Shown here piece after piece: positions 13,432-23,121 of a DNA stretch of 64,000 nt. The position numbers were made by a program, and so were the translations under genes. The notes under the pieces were generated by a model. The model was not told the origin of the DNA and ran no database searches. It was given only the letters and a program-made list of their open reading frames with translations. The stretch is from Pontederia crassipes (Eukaryota > Streptophyta > Magnoliopsida > Commelinales > Pontederiaceae): positions 42,386,353 through 42,450,352 of the forward strand of contig CM060198.1 in assembly GCA_030549335.1 (NCBI GenBank), in the 5' to 3' direction. How positions within the stretch are numbered: the first letter of the stretch is position 1; the number at the start of each line of letters is the position of its first letter.

Positions 13432-13598
13432 GGATTTAAGGAATATGTGGACCCACCGTTGATCCATAAATCAATGGTGATCCTTGATAAACATTTTTTT
13501 AAGTGAGTTTATCATCAATTTATTATCACCATTGATTTATAGATCAATGATAATCCATATGTGTGGACCTCCTTTGGATCCACACAATCCTTAACCCC
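13432..13598. mobile_element. Mutator-like MITE, 167 bp
   Basis: Perfect 9-bp target-site duplication TTCTGATAA at 13423-13431 and 13599-13607. Terminal inverted repeats of about 23 bases: left 'ggatttaaggaatatgtgga', right reverse complement 'ggggttaaggattgtgtgga'. The interior continues as a hairpin ('gatccataaatcaatggtgat' against 'atcaccattgatttatagatc'). A 9-bp duplication is the Mutator-superfamily signature. The related site in duplication copy 2 (about 16160) lacks the element. Confidence 0.8.
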
Positions 13599-13607
13599 TT
13601 CTGATAA

Positions 13608-14334
13608 ATGTTGTCAAACACGTAAAACGGACACAACACAGAGGGCCAAGAAAAAACGGAAATCGTGAACATGTAACACGACACGGACGATTCCACCAGA
13701 AATATATTTATATATTAATATTAATTAGCACGAACCTAACTATAATATTGTTCAGTTTAAAAACAAACTATAATATTGTAATTTCTTCATGATAAAGCAA
13801 ACATTTCATCAGTTTATCCAACTCCTGAATCCAAACCATTTGCCATTTTTTCTTTACCTAAATCTGTGACACATTTGTAACAATCTATACAAGTATACAA
13901 CATAATCCTAACCTAACTTAAACCTAATTAAACAAGAAATGGAGTGAAGGATATGAACTATTACTTATATAATCCTTTCAATTAAACCTAATTAAATAGA
14001 CTCACCGGTTGAACTCAACAAGTCCGCTCCCTTCCCTTCCTGTTCACCAGCAGGGAGACCTGCGCAACCTGCTTGTGCAGATCTCTGAGCAGGCAGCCTT
14101 GCTCAAGCAGGGAGACCTTCGGCACAGGCCTCCCTGCTCGTGCGAGCAGGGGGACCTGCACAACCTGCTTGTGCAGGTCTCTGAGCAGGGAGACCTTCTG
14201 CTCCCTGTTCGCGAGCAGGGAGCCCTGCGCTCCTCCGTGTGCTCTGAGGTCGCGAGCAGGGAGATCACAGTGCAGGGCTCCCTGCTCGCGAGTTGAGGGG
14301 AGGAGAAAAAGAACGGCCACCCTTGCAGAGACAG

Positions 14335-14399
<65 letters not shown>

Positions 14400-14720
14400 C
14401 ACATGATGGTAGGTGGCAACTCATGGTGACCAATGACAGCAGCAGCGCACAGCGGCAGGCGGCTGCAACACGCGGCAGCTAGGTGAAAACGGTCGTGGAG
14501 CTATCAGGTAACTAGGGCATGTGTTTTGTTTTTTCTAGAGTTCACCCACGTGGTCACACCATGTGACCACTTTCTTGGGCCAAAAAGAAAAGTGGGAACG
14601 GCGGCCATGAGTGTGCCCACCGATCCCACGAGCCAGCACGCGATTCTACCGCATGCTGGTAAAAAACGTGTTAGAGTGGGATCAAGCGCGTTTTTCCAGA
14701 GTAGGATACAATCACGTGTA
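13608..14720 (-). mobile_element. Non-autonomous hAT-like element, right copy
   Basis: Begins 'atgttgtcaaacacgtaaaa', the inverted form of the end of the 44252-45339 element. It also shares 'cgtgttac..gttcacgat' and, near 14625-14680, the reverse complement of 'gcggtagaatc.cgtgctg'. It carries a GC-rich block (14045-14300) of repeated 'gcagggag' and 'tgctcgcgagcaggg' units that can pair with themselves. It lies inverted relative to 9464-10176 with NUS1 between them. It starts immediately after the duplication of the MITE, and its right terminus is eroded. It has no transposase. Confidence 0.65.
14331..14397. repeat. (CA)n(GA)n microsatellite
   Basis: A 'cacacaca' run switches directly to a long 'gagagaga' run inside the hAT-like element. 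Open frames across it on both strands are low-complexity artefacts. Confidence 0.95.
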
Positions 14721-15409
14721 GTTTGACTGCCACAGTTAGTGGATGTCCAAGGTCAACCAGGTGCGGTTCCCAAAATCATCAACTTGGCTAGAGAAATATT
14801 GATCTGCTCTTTATCCCTGAAATTCGAATTAATCAGGTGCTAGAAAATGACTGTTATAAAAGTGGTTTATTTCATTTTGAGAGGGTAAAAGGATGATCAA
14901 CCAAATGTTAATAATCCAGATTCATTAATAGCAAGAAAATATAGAAAAATGTTGAAATTTGTTGTGCTAACCAATTTTCCTAAAAGCTTAAGTCGTTAGG
15001 AAAAACAACATTATTTATTTTATATTATTAACACTCCCCCTCACATGTGGACGGCTGACAAACTTTGATCTAGTCCACTCCACTACGTGGACAATAAAGG
15101 GAAGAAAATTCTTTTTTTTAATAAGAGCTTAATGAGGTTTGAACTCATAACCTCTGGCACATGATGTTAAATTTGATGTGCTAACTAATTTTCCTAAAAT
15201 CTTAAGCCGTTAGGAAGAGCACCATTACAATTGGACGAACAAAAGTGGTTATTTCATGTGTTTGATATATGACATGGAAATAGAAAAGAAAGAAGAATTA
15301 GGGATAGGTAAATGAAATCTCAATTAGAAAAATGATAGCATATTATTGATGTTATATTTCATCAACCCCCTCCCGCCTACTAGCGATGTTCAAAATGTGC
15401 CATCATCTT

Positions 15410-15935
15410 CACAAGTTCTTCAGAGAGTTTGATCACCCATGAGCATCCCATCGGTCAAGGTTCTTTGTTTAATGATTTGCCTCTTTGGATATTTTGCCAA
15501 AGCTTGCACATTGCCAGACCATTGCCTCTGCCATGTTCGGTAAGGGCCATTCCTGCCTTTTTTTTAATGCACAATAACATGCAACATCTGGTAGAGGATA
15601 CATGTAGTGGACCTGGATGCACTCACCAAGTTCTTTTCGGGACACCACTAGATGGGGACACAAGGACCTAAGCTCCTAGCCCCCCATTGTGTGCACTGCT
15701 TCTCAGTTTTTTGGGCCATTTGGATTTAATGCAACAATACCACTTTTAAGGGAGAATGCTACATTAAGAATATTGTACATCATATCCATTTTTTGTCTAG
15801 AGAATGGGGTGAGGGTTAAGTTTTTGGTCCCTATTTCTATAATGTTCCATTTCACTACAGGGACATCTTCTCAGTTCTTTACATATACATATGGATGACT
15901 AAATATTTCTAATCATCCTAACCCCTAAAAAAAGG
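15410..15935 (+). pseudogene. Internally deleted L1-type LINE remnant (copy 2)
   Basis: This is the duplicate of 12650-13205 with the same ORF1-to-3'-end fusion point, more decayed in the zinc-knuckle part. It ends at the A-rich 'ccctaaaaaaagg' near 15932. Similarity between the two copies continues past this point, which shows genomic duplication rather than two independent insertions. Confidence 0.5.
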
Positions 15936-16680
15936 ATAATTTGCTTGAAACTTGACGTATTGTGGTTAAAGGAATTGTTGATGTCTTTTTTTCCTACCTT
16001 TTTCTTTAGATATTTCAAGAGTTGTTAAGTACATAATTGCAAGGCTTGGGTTGTGTCAAACTGCCCTTATCATCTGTTCAATCTTGATACCCAATCATCT
16101 AAAAACAACGTCATCCAAAAGCATAATTTTTTTATTCTATTCATGCAAATATTAACCTTCTTATACTGTCTAGTATAGCAATATAGTAATATAAAGAGTG
16201 AAGTATTAACCAAGTTTGGTTACCATAATTAGTCCAAGGTTAATCGGGTGCGATTCTTGAAATCATCAAGTTAGCTAGAGAAATATTGTTCTGCTCATTA
16301 ACTCCCAAATCCAAATTAGTTAGGTGCTAAAAATCTTAAATACTGAGAGCTTGAATTGGCATAACTGAAGCACTATGCTATTCAAGAAGCAATGTTTTGA
16401 GGAAAATGACTATTATTAAAGTCTTGCCGGCCTCAAGGAAAGATGATTAAAAGCTTAAAAGCTGTAGTTGGAAATTTCAGGCTATGCCCAACTGCCTAAA
16501 TCATCTATTTAATTCTTTTATTGAAATTAGTCATTGGAAAATGACTTTCAGAAAATGGGTTCATTTTCCTGTGTTTGATATATGACTTGGAAATACAAAA
16601 GAAAAATGGTCTTAAGAATATAAAATTAAGAGGATTAGGGAGAGGAAAATGAATTCTCAATCAGAAAAAAGGAACTTGAT

Positions 16681-17398
16681 TTTCCTAACTCTCAATTAGA
16701 AGGAAAGTGAAAACAGTGTTGGATGTATTAGATGTGGGCAGTAGTACCTTTTAAGAATTTTTGAATGTATGCCAAAACAATTATAGAGATGCCATATAAT
16801 TATCTTGTGGGACGGAAAATCCATCCTCCATTCCGTAGTTTTGTTATTGTTTTGTATTCTTATTTCTGTATCATTTTGTTTCTCAAACTTGTGCATTTAG
16901 CTCTTTTTGGTGTCCAAGTTTGCTTTCTGATTGTAAATCACTTTATGACAACGTGAAGCAGACAGAACGATACTACAACAATTTAAACTTCTATGACAAG
17001 TGGGCCGTGGTTGATTGTTGATGAAGCTGTTGTTTTGCGGTGACATATGAATATCAGAATGTAACTTATATAACTGCAACTTGAAGACAATTAATCCCCA
17101 CAATTACAAAGTAAAATGATGCCGTGAAGCTCATTTTTTTTTTCAATCAGGTTCATGTGAGGAAGAATATGGGGATGAGAAAATCAGTCTTCATTCATTT
17201 AAATTGCATTCGGCATATCATCAGAGGCGCGGCATAAGAAGGATTCTGGATTGTGTTTCGAATTGCCCATGTTTGACATATAATGGAAAACAATGATGGA
17301 ATGGCCAAGCATGAATCTTTCTTTCAAAGTCTTATATGGTATATTAACTGTATACCCCTCTTGTAGCGCATATATATACAGTGAAACCAAAATACTAA
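16681..17398. other. No recognised feature
   Basis: Short open frames on both strands carry no recognisable domain. I see no repeats or transposon ends. Confidence 0.5.
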
Positions 17399-17901
17399 TT
17401 AGGGGTGTTCACCGGGTCGGGTCGACTCGGTGAACCCAGAAATTTGACCCGACCACAATCCGACCAAGCGGGTTTGGGTTGGAATTTTCCAATCCGAGTT
17501 GACCCGACCCGACGATCCGGTTTTTTTCTTTTTTTTAAAAAAATTTAATTATTTTTTAGTTAAATGTATAGTTTTATATCATTTAAAATCTAAAAAAATA
17601 TGAAATAAATTATTTTAAATGTAGAAAAGTATATAGATATTTAAAAAATATTTTGGTATTTAAAAATACTTTATTTTATATTAAAAAATAAAATAATAAA
17701 TACTTTTATATTAAAAAAATAAATGAAAAATAAAAAAAAGAAAAACGGTGGTCGAGTAACCCGACCACTCGGCCCGGATCGGGTTGGTTCGGGTCGTAGC
17801 CCAAAAAGGGCGGAGACCCGACCCAGCCAACTGGCCAACCTTGGCCGGGTCAGGTCGGGTTTGTTCACGGGTCGGGTCAAACTCGACCCGTGAACACCCC
17901 T
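17399..17901. mobile_element. Non-autonomous hAT-like element, about 503 bp
   Basis: Terminal inverted repeats 'ttaggggtgttcac' (left) and 'gtgaacacccct' (right), flanked by a perfect 8-bp duplication AATACTAA at 17391-17398 and 17902-17909. The subterminal regions are dense in 'gggtcgggtcg' and 'cgacccgacccg' words, while the core (17520-17740) is AT-only. The 8-bp duplication and subterminal motif clusters fit hAT. No transposase is present. Confidence 0.85.
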
Positions 17902-18499
17902 AATACTAAAGTAAAATGATGACAAAGGTGGTTTTGCTTATATTTTATTTTTTTTCTTTTTCTCTTTCTTAAGCCCCGATGTGGGTAAGACCATTCCCCT
18001 CTTCCTCGGAAAATTTTCTTTTTTGATGACCTCTCGTTATCTCATAGTTCCTCCTCACAGAAATAAAAGTCGGATTTTTTTTTTGCTTTATCTTTTAGTT
18101 CGTCCTCACATAAAGGAAAATCAAAACCTTTTTTGAATACATCGAAATTGATGTCTTTGATTTTATTTGCTAGCTATGTATTCTCAGGGCATCTGCATTT
18201 GGATATGAAATGAATTTTGTTATGCATAAATTTGCCTTTCATTTTCAAAATGATTTTTAAGGATCTCATGATCATGGGATTGCAAATCCCAGGTTTGTCT
18301 ATGAAGAGCTGTTAGTTGTATTAGTTTTTATAATTGATTTCTTGTGTGCGGTAGGCCTCATTGATAGGAAAGAATGAAAACTTGCTTACATTGTTATGGA
18401 ATAAGAAGCTTTGGTGTCTTAATGCATGTGTTTAATTTATTCGGAGCTATTAGAGCGGGATCTATGAAGCAATAACACAAAATATTTATGTGGAATAAC

Positions 18500-18740
18500 T
18501 TTCACAATCTTTGGAGAGATAGTTCTCTAATAGATTGAGGGTTTTAGTATTTTTTTTGAACAAAAATGGGAATATTGTTTCTGTATCGATCAAGAATTTA
18601 TTCAATAAGAAGAGTTTCAATTTATTCAAATGAACAATTTGAACACCTATTGATTCTAATAACTTATTTTGGAGACCTTTCAATTCATAGATATGGATTT
18701 CAGATCTATAAATGGGGATATTCTCGATACTCACAAAGAA
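18500..18740 (-). pseudogene. ycf2: Plastid ycf2 fragment (nuclear plastid DNA)
   Basis: The minus-strand translation contains [10 protein letters not shown] followed by [16 protein letters not shown], diagnostic of the plastid protein Ycf2, then a decayed FLI..ISPFLF-like stretch. Internal deletions and stops show it is non-functional. It lies beside other inverted-repeat plastid fragments, so it came from plastid-to-nucleus transfer. Confidence 0.85.
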
Positions 18741-19480
18741 AAGGGATATTTTGTAACTTGCTATTCTCTTGCCTAAGTTCTTTCGGATCGACATGAGGGT
18801 CCAACTCCATTGCATTGTCAGAATTCATATTGTATATTTGAAGCTGGTTGACCTCCTTGCTTCTCTCATGGTACAACCCTTTTCCCGCTGAGTCCCTTTC
18901 TTCTCGGTCCATAGAAACAAAATGTAGGATGGGTTTCAATAGTTCATCAGGAAAGAAAGGACTCATTGATTAGGGATCACTATCTAATACTAATATAATA
19001 GAAAAGAACTATTTTTTCTGTATACTTTCCTCGGCTCCATTGCTACCAACCACGGGCCTTACACAATCGATCAAATCATATAAATACCTTCAACACAACA
19101 TAGATCATTGAAAGGATCTCTACTCACCAAAGCACGAAAGCAGGATCTTTCAGAAAAATGAATTCCTATTTGAAGAGTACATAATCGCATGGATAAGCTC
19201 ACACCAACTTGTCAAATTTTTATCCAATTCGATTTTTCCTTGTGAGGTATCGTAAAACGATTGGGATGTAATAATATAGGTTCATACAAAAGAAAAGGCT
19301 CTCCATTGATTCAAACGTTGTACCTATGTGATAGGGATGGAGGAAGATAGAAAAAAAATCAAAGATTTCACATAGTACTTTTTTTATCGAAAAAATCAAT
19401 CTAATTTATTTCGTACCCTTCGCTCATATTTTTTATTTTTCGATGGGTTTACATGGTTTCATTAATGGAAGTTGTTTGAT
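18741..19480 (-). other. Plastid inverted-repeat spacer-like DNA
   Basis: Segments such as 'gtccctttcttctcggtcc', 'catagaaacaaaatgtagga' and 'cactcaccaaagcacgaaag' look like the long non-coding plastid spacer in the rps12-trnV region of the inverted repeat. I recognise this from memory of plastid genomes, so the exact origin should be confirmed. The 18706-18966 open frame lies inside this spacer and is not a known protein. Confidence 0.55.
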
Positions 19481-19794
19481 GTAGTGAGTAATAGGCTCTG
19501 GTTGTACGCCGTTCAATAATTATTGTTTAGATAGTTCGTAGCATCCATACATAATGTTTTGATTTAAGATTTCAATTCTTCCATGTTTCAGCAACAACAT
19601 ATTGTTCCATAGAGCTAAGGTCCAAAATATTGAATAAAAAGTATTTTCACGACTCATTTAGGATACATAAACAAGAAAAGTAGGAACTGGAAGAGGTTGT
19701 CATTTGTTTAACTTGACGAGTTGTCAAGGTTAAGTTCATTGTATATCGTACAATAAACGAATACAATTTATATATGTATTGTTGATAAAGTGAT

Positions 19795-20090
19795 AGATAT
19801 GAGATGTGATATGATTTCAAAGGATGAGCGGAATATGGATAGTTCCAAGAAGATTTCATTCTTGAACAAAAATTCATTTTTTGATTTATTTCATCTATTC
19901 CATGGCCGGAACAAAAGGGGATTCACATTACACCACGAATTTTGAATCAGAAGAGAAATTCCAAGAAATGACATTTATTTACTCTATCAATAACTAAGTC
20001 GGATTTGGTGTATCATAGGGGATTTGCTTTTTCTATTGATCCCTACATATTAGATCAAAAAAAAAAATTTCTTGAATGAGAACTCCAGAG
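19795..20090 (+). pseudogene. ycf2: Second plastid ycf2 fragment, opposite strand
   Basis: Plus-strand translation gives [20 protein letters not shown], then [15 protein letters not shown] and [12 protein letters not shown], matching a more N-terminal part of Ycf2 than the 18500-18740 piece. Frameshifts and stops follow near 19990 and 20075. Its orientation is opposite to the first ycf2 piece, so the plastid DNA was rearranged before or after insertion. Confidence 0.85.
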
Positions 20091-20267
20091 TCTTCATCTA
20101 TTACCAAAAAACAACTCATTAATGGATATTAGTAGGAGGCCCGTGCGGATTCAGTATAGTGTCTTTTTCGTTGCACAAGAATCAAGATCAAATGAATGCT
20201 CACTCTTTTTTTTTGTCGAAGAAAGATACACACTTGACCTCTCGACTAATGATAGAGTAAGATATAA

Positions 20268-20452
20268 CAACAACAACAACAAAGCCTTATCCCACTAGGT
20301 GGGGTCGGCTATATGGATCATACGACGCCATTCCGATATTCGTTGATCCATGTTCATGAGATTCGATAGGGTTTTACGCTGGCTGTCGGGGCCTAACACA
20401 ACCCTCCTCCTTTATCCGGGCTTGGGACCGGCTATAAAACATAGGCGGAGTT
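20268..20452 (-). repeat. SINE-like element with RTE-type 3' tail, copy 1
   Basis: On the minus strand it begins 'aactccgcctatgttttata', contains 'ccggataaaggaggagggtt' and 'ggcgtcgtatgatccat', and ends 'ccccacctagtgggataagg' followed by GTT repeats. The same module, with the same 5' limit, occurs at 46808-46999, and a truncated copy at 56763-56870. Its last 55-60 bases match the 3' end of the RTE LINE at 51327-51587. Confidence 0.75.
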
Positions 20453-20577
20453 TTATAAACAATAAGCATATTACTAACAATAAGCATATTACTACAAATG
20501 AAAATAAATTTCTAATGTAATAGGTCTTTATGAATTTAAATGTATTTTGAGAATACAAAATGCAAGAGAAAGAAAAC

Positions 20578-20757
20578 CTGAAATATGTGATCTGCCACAT
20601 AAATGCCAAGGTTAAGAAGCAGAACCCAATATGTCCCATTCACACGTCGATTAAGTTCCCTTTTTCCTCCAGGTGTTGCAAGTTCCATATCTGATATTAT
20701 ATCTGATCCCCCCATCTCATGGTGACAAATAGGAAGCCCAAAACAATAACTTGTCAT
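20578..20757 (-). pseudogene. Rhomboid-like protein exon fragment
   Basis: The minus-strand translation reads GGKRELNRRVNG, then TYWVLLLNLGIYVADHIFQ, ending at a GT (20577-20576). It resembles the start of the rhomboid domain of plastid rhomboid-like proteins of the Arabidopsis RBL11 type (a positively charged stretch followed by a first membrane helix with LGIYVADHxFQ). No catalytic Ser or His exon follows in the window. It lies inside the retro-insert, so it is a captured exon, not a resident gene. The upstream exon boundary is uncertain. Confidence 0.5.
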
Positions 20758-21054
20758 TCACTTTTCTCACAAAGTGGCGCAAAACAATGAAACTATTGTG
20801 TGTCAATCTATTCCACAATATTTTACAAGCAGGGTGGTTCATTCAGGAAAGAACGAAAAATAAAGGATGGGAGAGAGAGAGACAGTAATATGTATGAACT
20901 AATCCTAAAAAAATCTCTATGAAGGATGGGATAGAGTAAGATATAAATTGCTGGATATTTCTAGTAAAAAATATAGGAAAATTTTGGACTATCCAAGATC
21001 TGTTCAAATGATATTCAATGGTCATTGGAATTTTATATATCCTTCCATTATGCA

Positions 21055-21390
21055 AGAGAATTCTTATTTCTTGATGAAAAAGTGAAGAAATAGTTTCATC
21101 ATCCTATAATGAAGAACGAGAGAATGAACTAATAATAGATAGAAACAATGCTCGCATGGAGTCCTATTGAAACCATGAAACATAGGCTTGCCTGCCATCC
21201 ACATTAGATTAGATGGAGTTTTCCGAAAAAATATGCTACCGGAGGAAGACCTCATAGGGATAAGAGACATAGAACCGAAGAAAGAGCCAGGAAAGGATCT
21301 TTTGTGTACAATCTTGTATAATTTCGAATGTTATCAGTTCCTCTACGTAGACCAAATGATACAATGCAAGCATGATAATGCACTAAAAAA
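21055..21390 (-). pseudogene. ndhB: Plastid ndhB exon 2 fragment
   Basis: Minus-strand frames contain [48 protein letters not shown] and CGWQASL, the C-terminal part of plastid NADH dehydrogenase subunit 2 (NdhB). In-frame stops interrupt it (for example within the SL*GLPP stretch and L*CGW). Together with ycf2 this points to a plastid inverted-repeat source. The flanking 20930-21055 may also be plastid, which I could not confirm. Confidence 0.85.
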
Positions 21391-22988
21391 ATTCATCATG
21401 AACAAATCACATTAACAAAAGGGAGGAGGCAACCTAAAAAAATCAAATAAAAGACTTTGCTCTTCGTTTCATTCCATTTTATATCCTTTGGATACAATTT
21501 TTCTCTTCCAAATAAAAGATAACATTCACAATCCTTCACTATTGTTTCTTCCACAAATGTACTAGAATTTGGAAAAGAAGATAACACTTTTTTTTTAATC
21601 GCATTGCAACATGATTTTTCCCCTACTTTTCTTGGACCAAATGAATGCCAAGAGAAAGAGCATCTAATTGCCCAAGCTCATCCGATGCAAGAGAGAACCC
21701 AAGTTGAAGAATGCCTCTTCGCCCCGAACAACCACCATCCAGTGATGGTCATTGATGGTGTTGGCTTGAGGCGCGACATCGCAGTGAAGTGGGAAGGATC
21801 ATGTACATTCAGAGAGCGGTGATCGATTTGAAGGCGAGACAAGGAGAAAAATGTACGCGATGAACAAACTTAATAGATAACAAGGGGTGGAGGGAGGAAC
21901 AACGTCATGAATGAAAAATCTACTAAGGAACATTCCATAGTCATTACCTTAAAATCCCGTGGTTGGGAAAGAGTGAGCGCACCAACAATATATGATCCAA
22001 GGATTGAGATCGGATGATTATAACTTGTAACCACTTATCTGTGATTACACAGTACTTAAACTCATATATATATATAATCCTTGCTCAAACTTTTGAAATT
22101 AATTAAAATTTAATTTATTGCACGATTACTCAACTGTACTTTTCAACTTGGTTACCAAACATTGTTAATTATAATGTTACTTTGTAAGGAACTTTGGCTA
22201 ATTGTAAGTTCCAAAAAGTGGTGGAAAATTGTATTATGCTATTACTTTTAAGTTTTCTTTATCTTTTCTTCATTAGCCGGATGAATCTTTAATAGTTCCT
22301 AACTATATTTGTTTTACCTGAATCAACCCTCAATGTTTTTTAATCAATAGTCCATTAACTTTATGCCTTTGCCTTCCCTAGAGTTAGCTGCTATCATTTT
22401 TTGCCTATGTCACTAAATTAATAAAATAAGTGTCACATAATAAAAAAATATAAAATATGTAATAAACTAATTAAACATAAAAGTTCAATTCAAAAAGGAA
22501 TTTAATAGCTTCATAGATCTGTCCTTCATCACCCTTTGAAAGATTCAATCCAAATAAATCCACACAAACTTGGGCATCGTCTTACTCAAATCATATATAT
22601 TAAGAGAGTTTATGCGAAAATCAATTTATATACTGTGAAACATATTAAATCTAACATACAACTAATTTTTCTTTTCGAAATTAATATAACTAACGTTAAA
22701 TTTGATCTGAATCATTAAGTTGAAAAATAATTTACACATCCAATAAAACCATATAGAAAATAAGCATGATTCCCAAATATTAGAACTCGAACTGTCCAAA
22801 GTGTTTCAATTTTCAAGCCACCAAAGTTAAATTCGACAGTTGGATGACAATTTTTTCATGGATACCTATGTGGGATTATTAATATTCGTCTAATTTGGTA
22901 TTCGAACGAAAGGATAAGTTCTGATCAAAGTGACGACTTTAAAAATCAAATCTGTAGTTACTAACACAATGTGATATGATATGATGAC
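21391..22988. other. No recognised feature
   Basis: Apart from one fairly long minus-strand open stretch (about 21430-21786, broken by one TGA), there are no coding signs. I do not recognise that peptide. The remainder is AT-rich. Confidence 0.4.
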
Positions 22989-23121
22989 ACAATCCCACTA
23001 TCTAATTGGGTCAACCATTGTTAGTGAGTTGCATGACGATTTTAATTTTTTAATTATCCTTTTAGTGGGCTTTGATCTCTGTGTAATATAGAAAACAAAA
23101 AATAAACACTTCATACATATT

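Larger units (their letters stand above)
12587..16680. repeat. Tandem segmental duplication downstream of NUS1
   Basis: Copy 1 starts at about 12587 and copy 2 at about 15341 ('tattattgatgttatat.tcatc'). They match along 12587-13425 / 15341-16160, then again along about 14725-14870 / 16215-16340 ('tagagaaatattg.tctgctc'), and at their ends 15270-15340 / 16570-16680. Copy 1 additionally holds a MITE (13432-13598), an hAT-like element (13608-14720) and an insert near 14960-15240. Copy 2 lacks these, so it serves as a partly empty reference site. The underlying unit is about 1.3 kb. Confidence 0.75.
20268..20929 (-). mobile_element. 662-bp retro-insert: SINE-like tail plus captured rhomboid exon
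   Basis: Flanked by a perfect 17-bp direct repeat GATAGAGTAAGATATAA (20251-20267 and 20930-20946), as expected for target-primed reverse transcription. Read on the minus strand, it ends in a (GTT)n tail (20268 side). The SINE-like module occupies 20268-20452. Upstream of that is sequence unrelated to the other SINE copies, including a rhomboid-like exon followed by a GT dinucleotide. The simplest reading is that an unspliced transcript of a rhomboid gene, carrying the SINE in an intron, was retroposed through the SINE/RTE tail. It landed in or beside plastid-derived DNA. Confidence 0.6.

Noticed and set aside
14009-14433. Four overlapping open frames of 95-134 residues
   Set aside because: Products of the same GC-rich repeat plus a (CA)n(GA)n microsatellite; they contain SLSLSL or ERERER runs.
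18706-18966. Independent 86-residue plastid protein
   Set aside because: It lies in plastid spacer-like DNA and does not correspond to a known plastid gene that I can identify.
21430-21786. Minus-strand open stretch as a transit-peptide exon for the rhomboid-like fragment
   Set aside because: It has an internal stop and no similarity I can name, and the rhomboid exon lies within a separate retro-insert, so linkage is unsupported.
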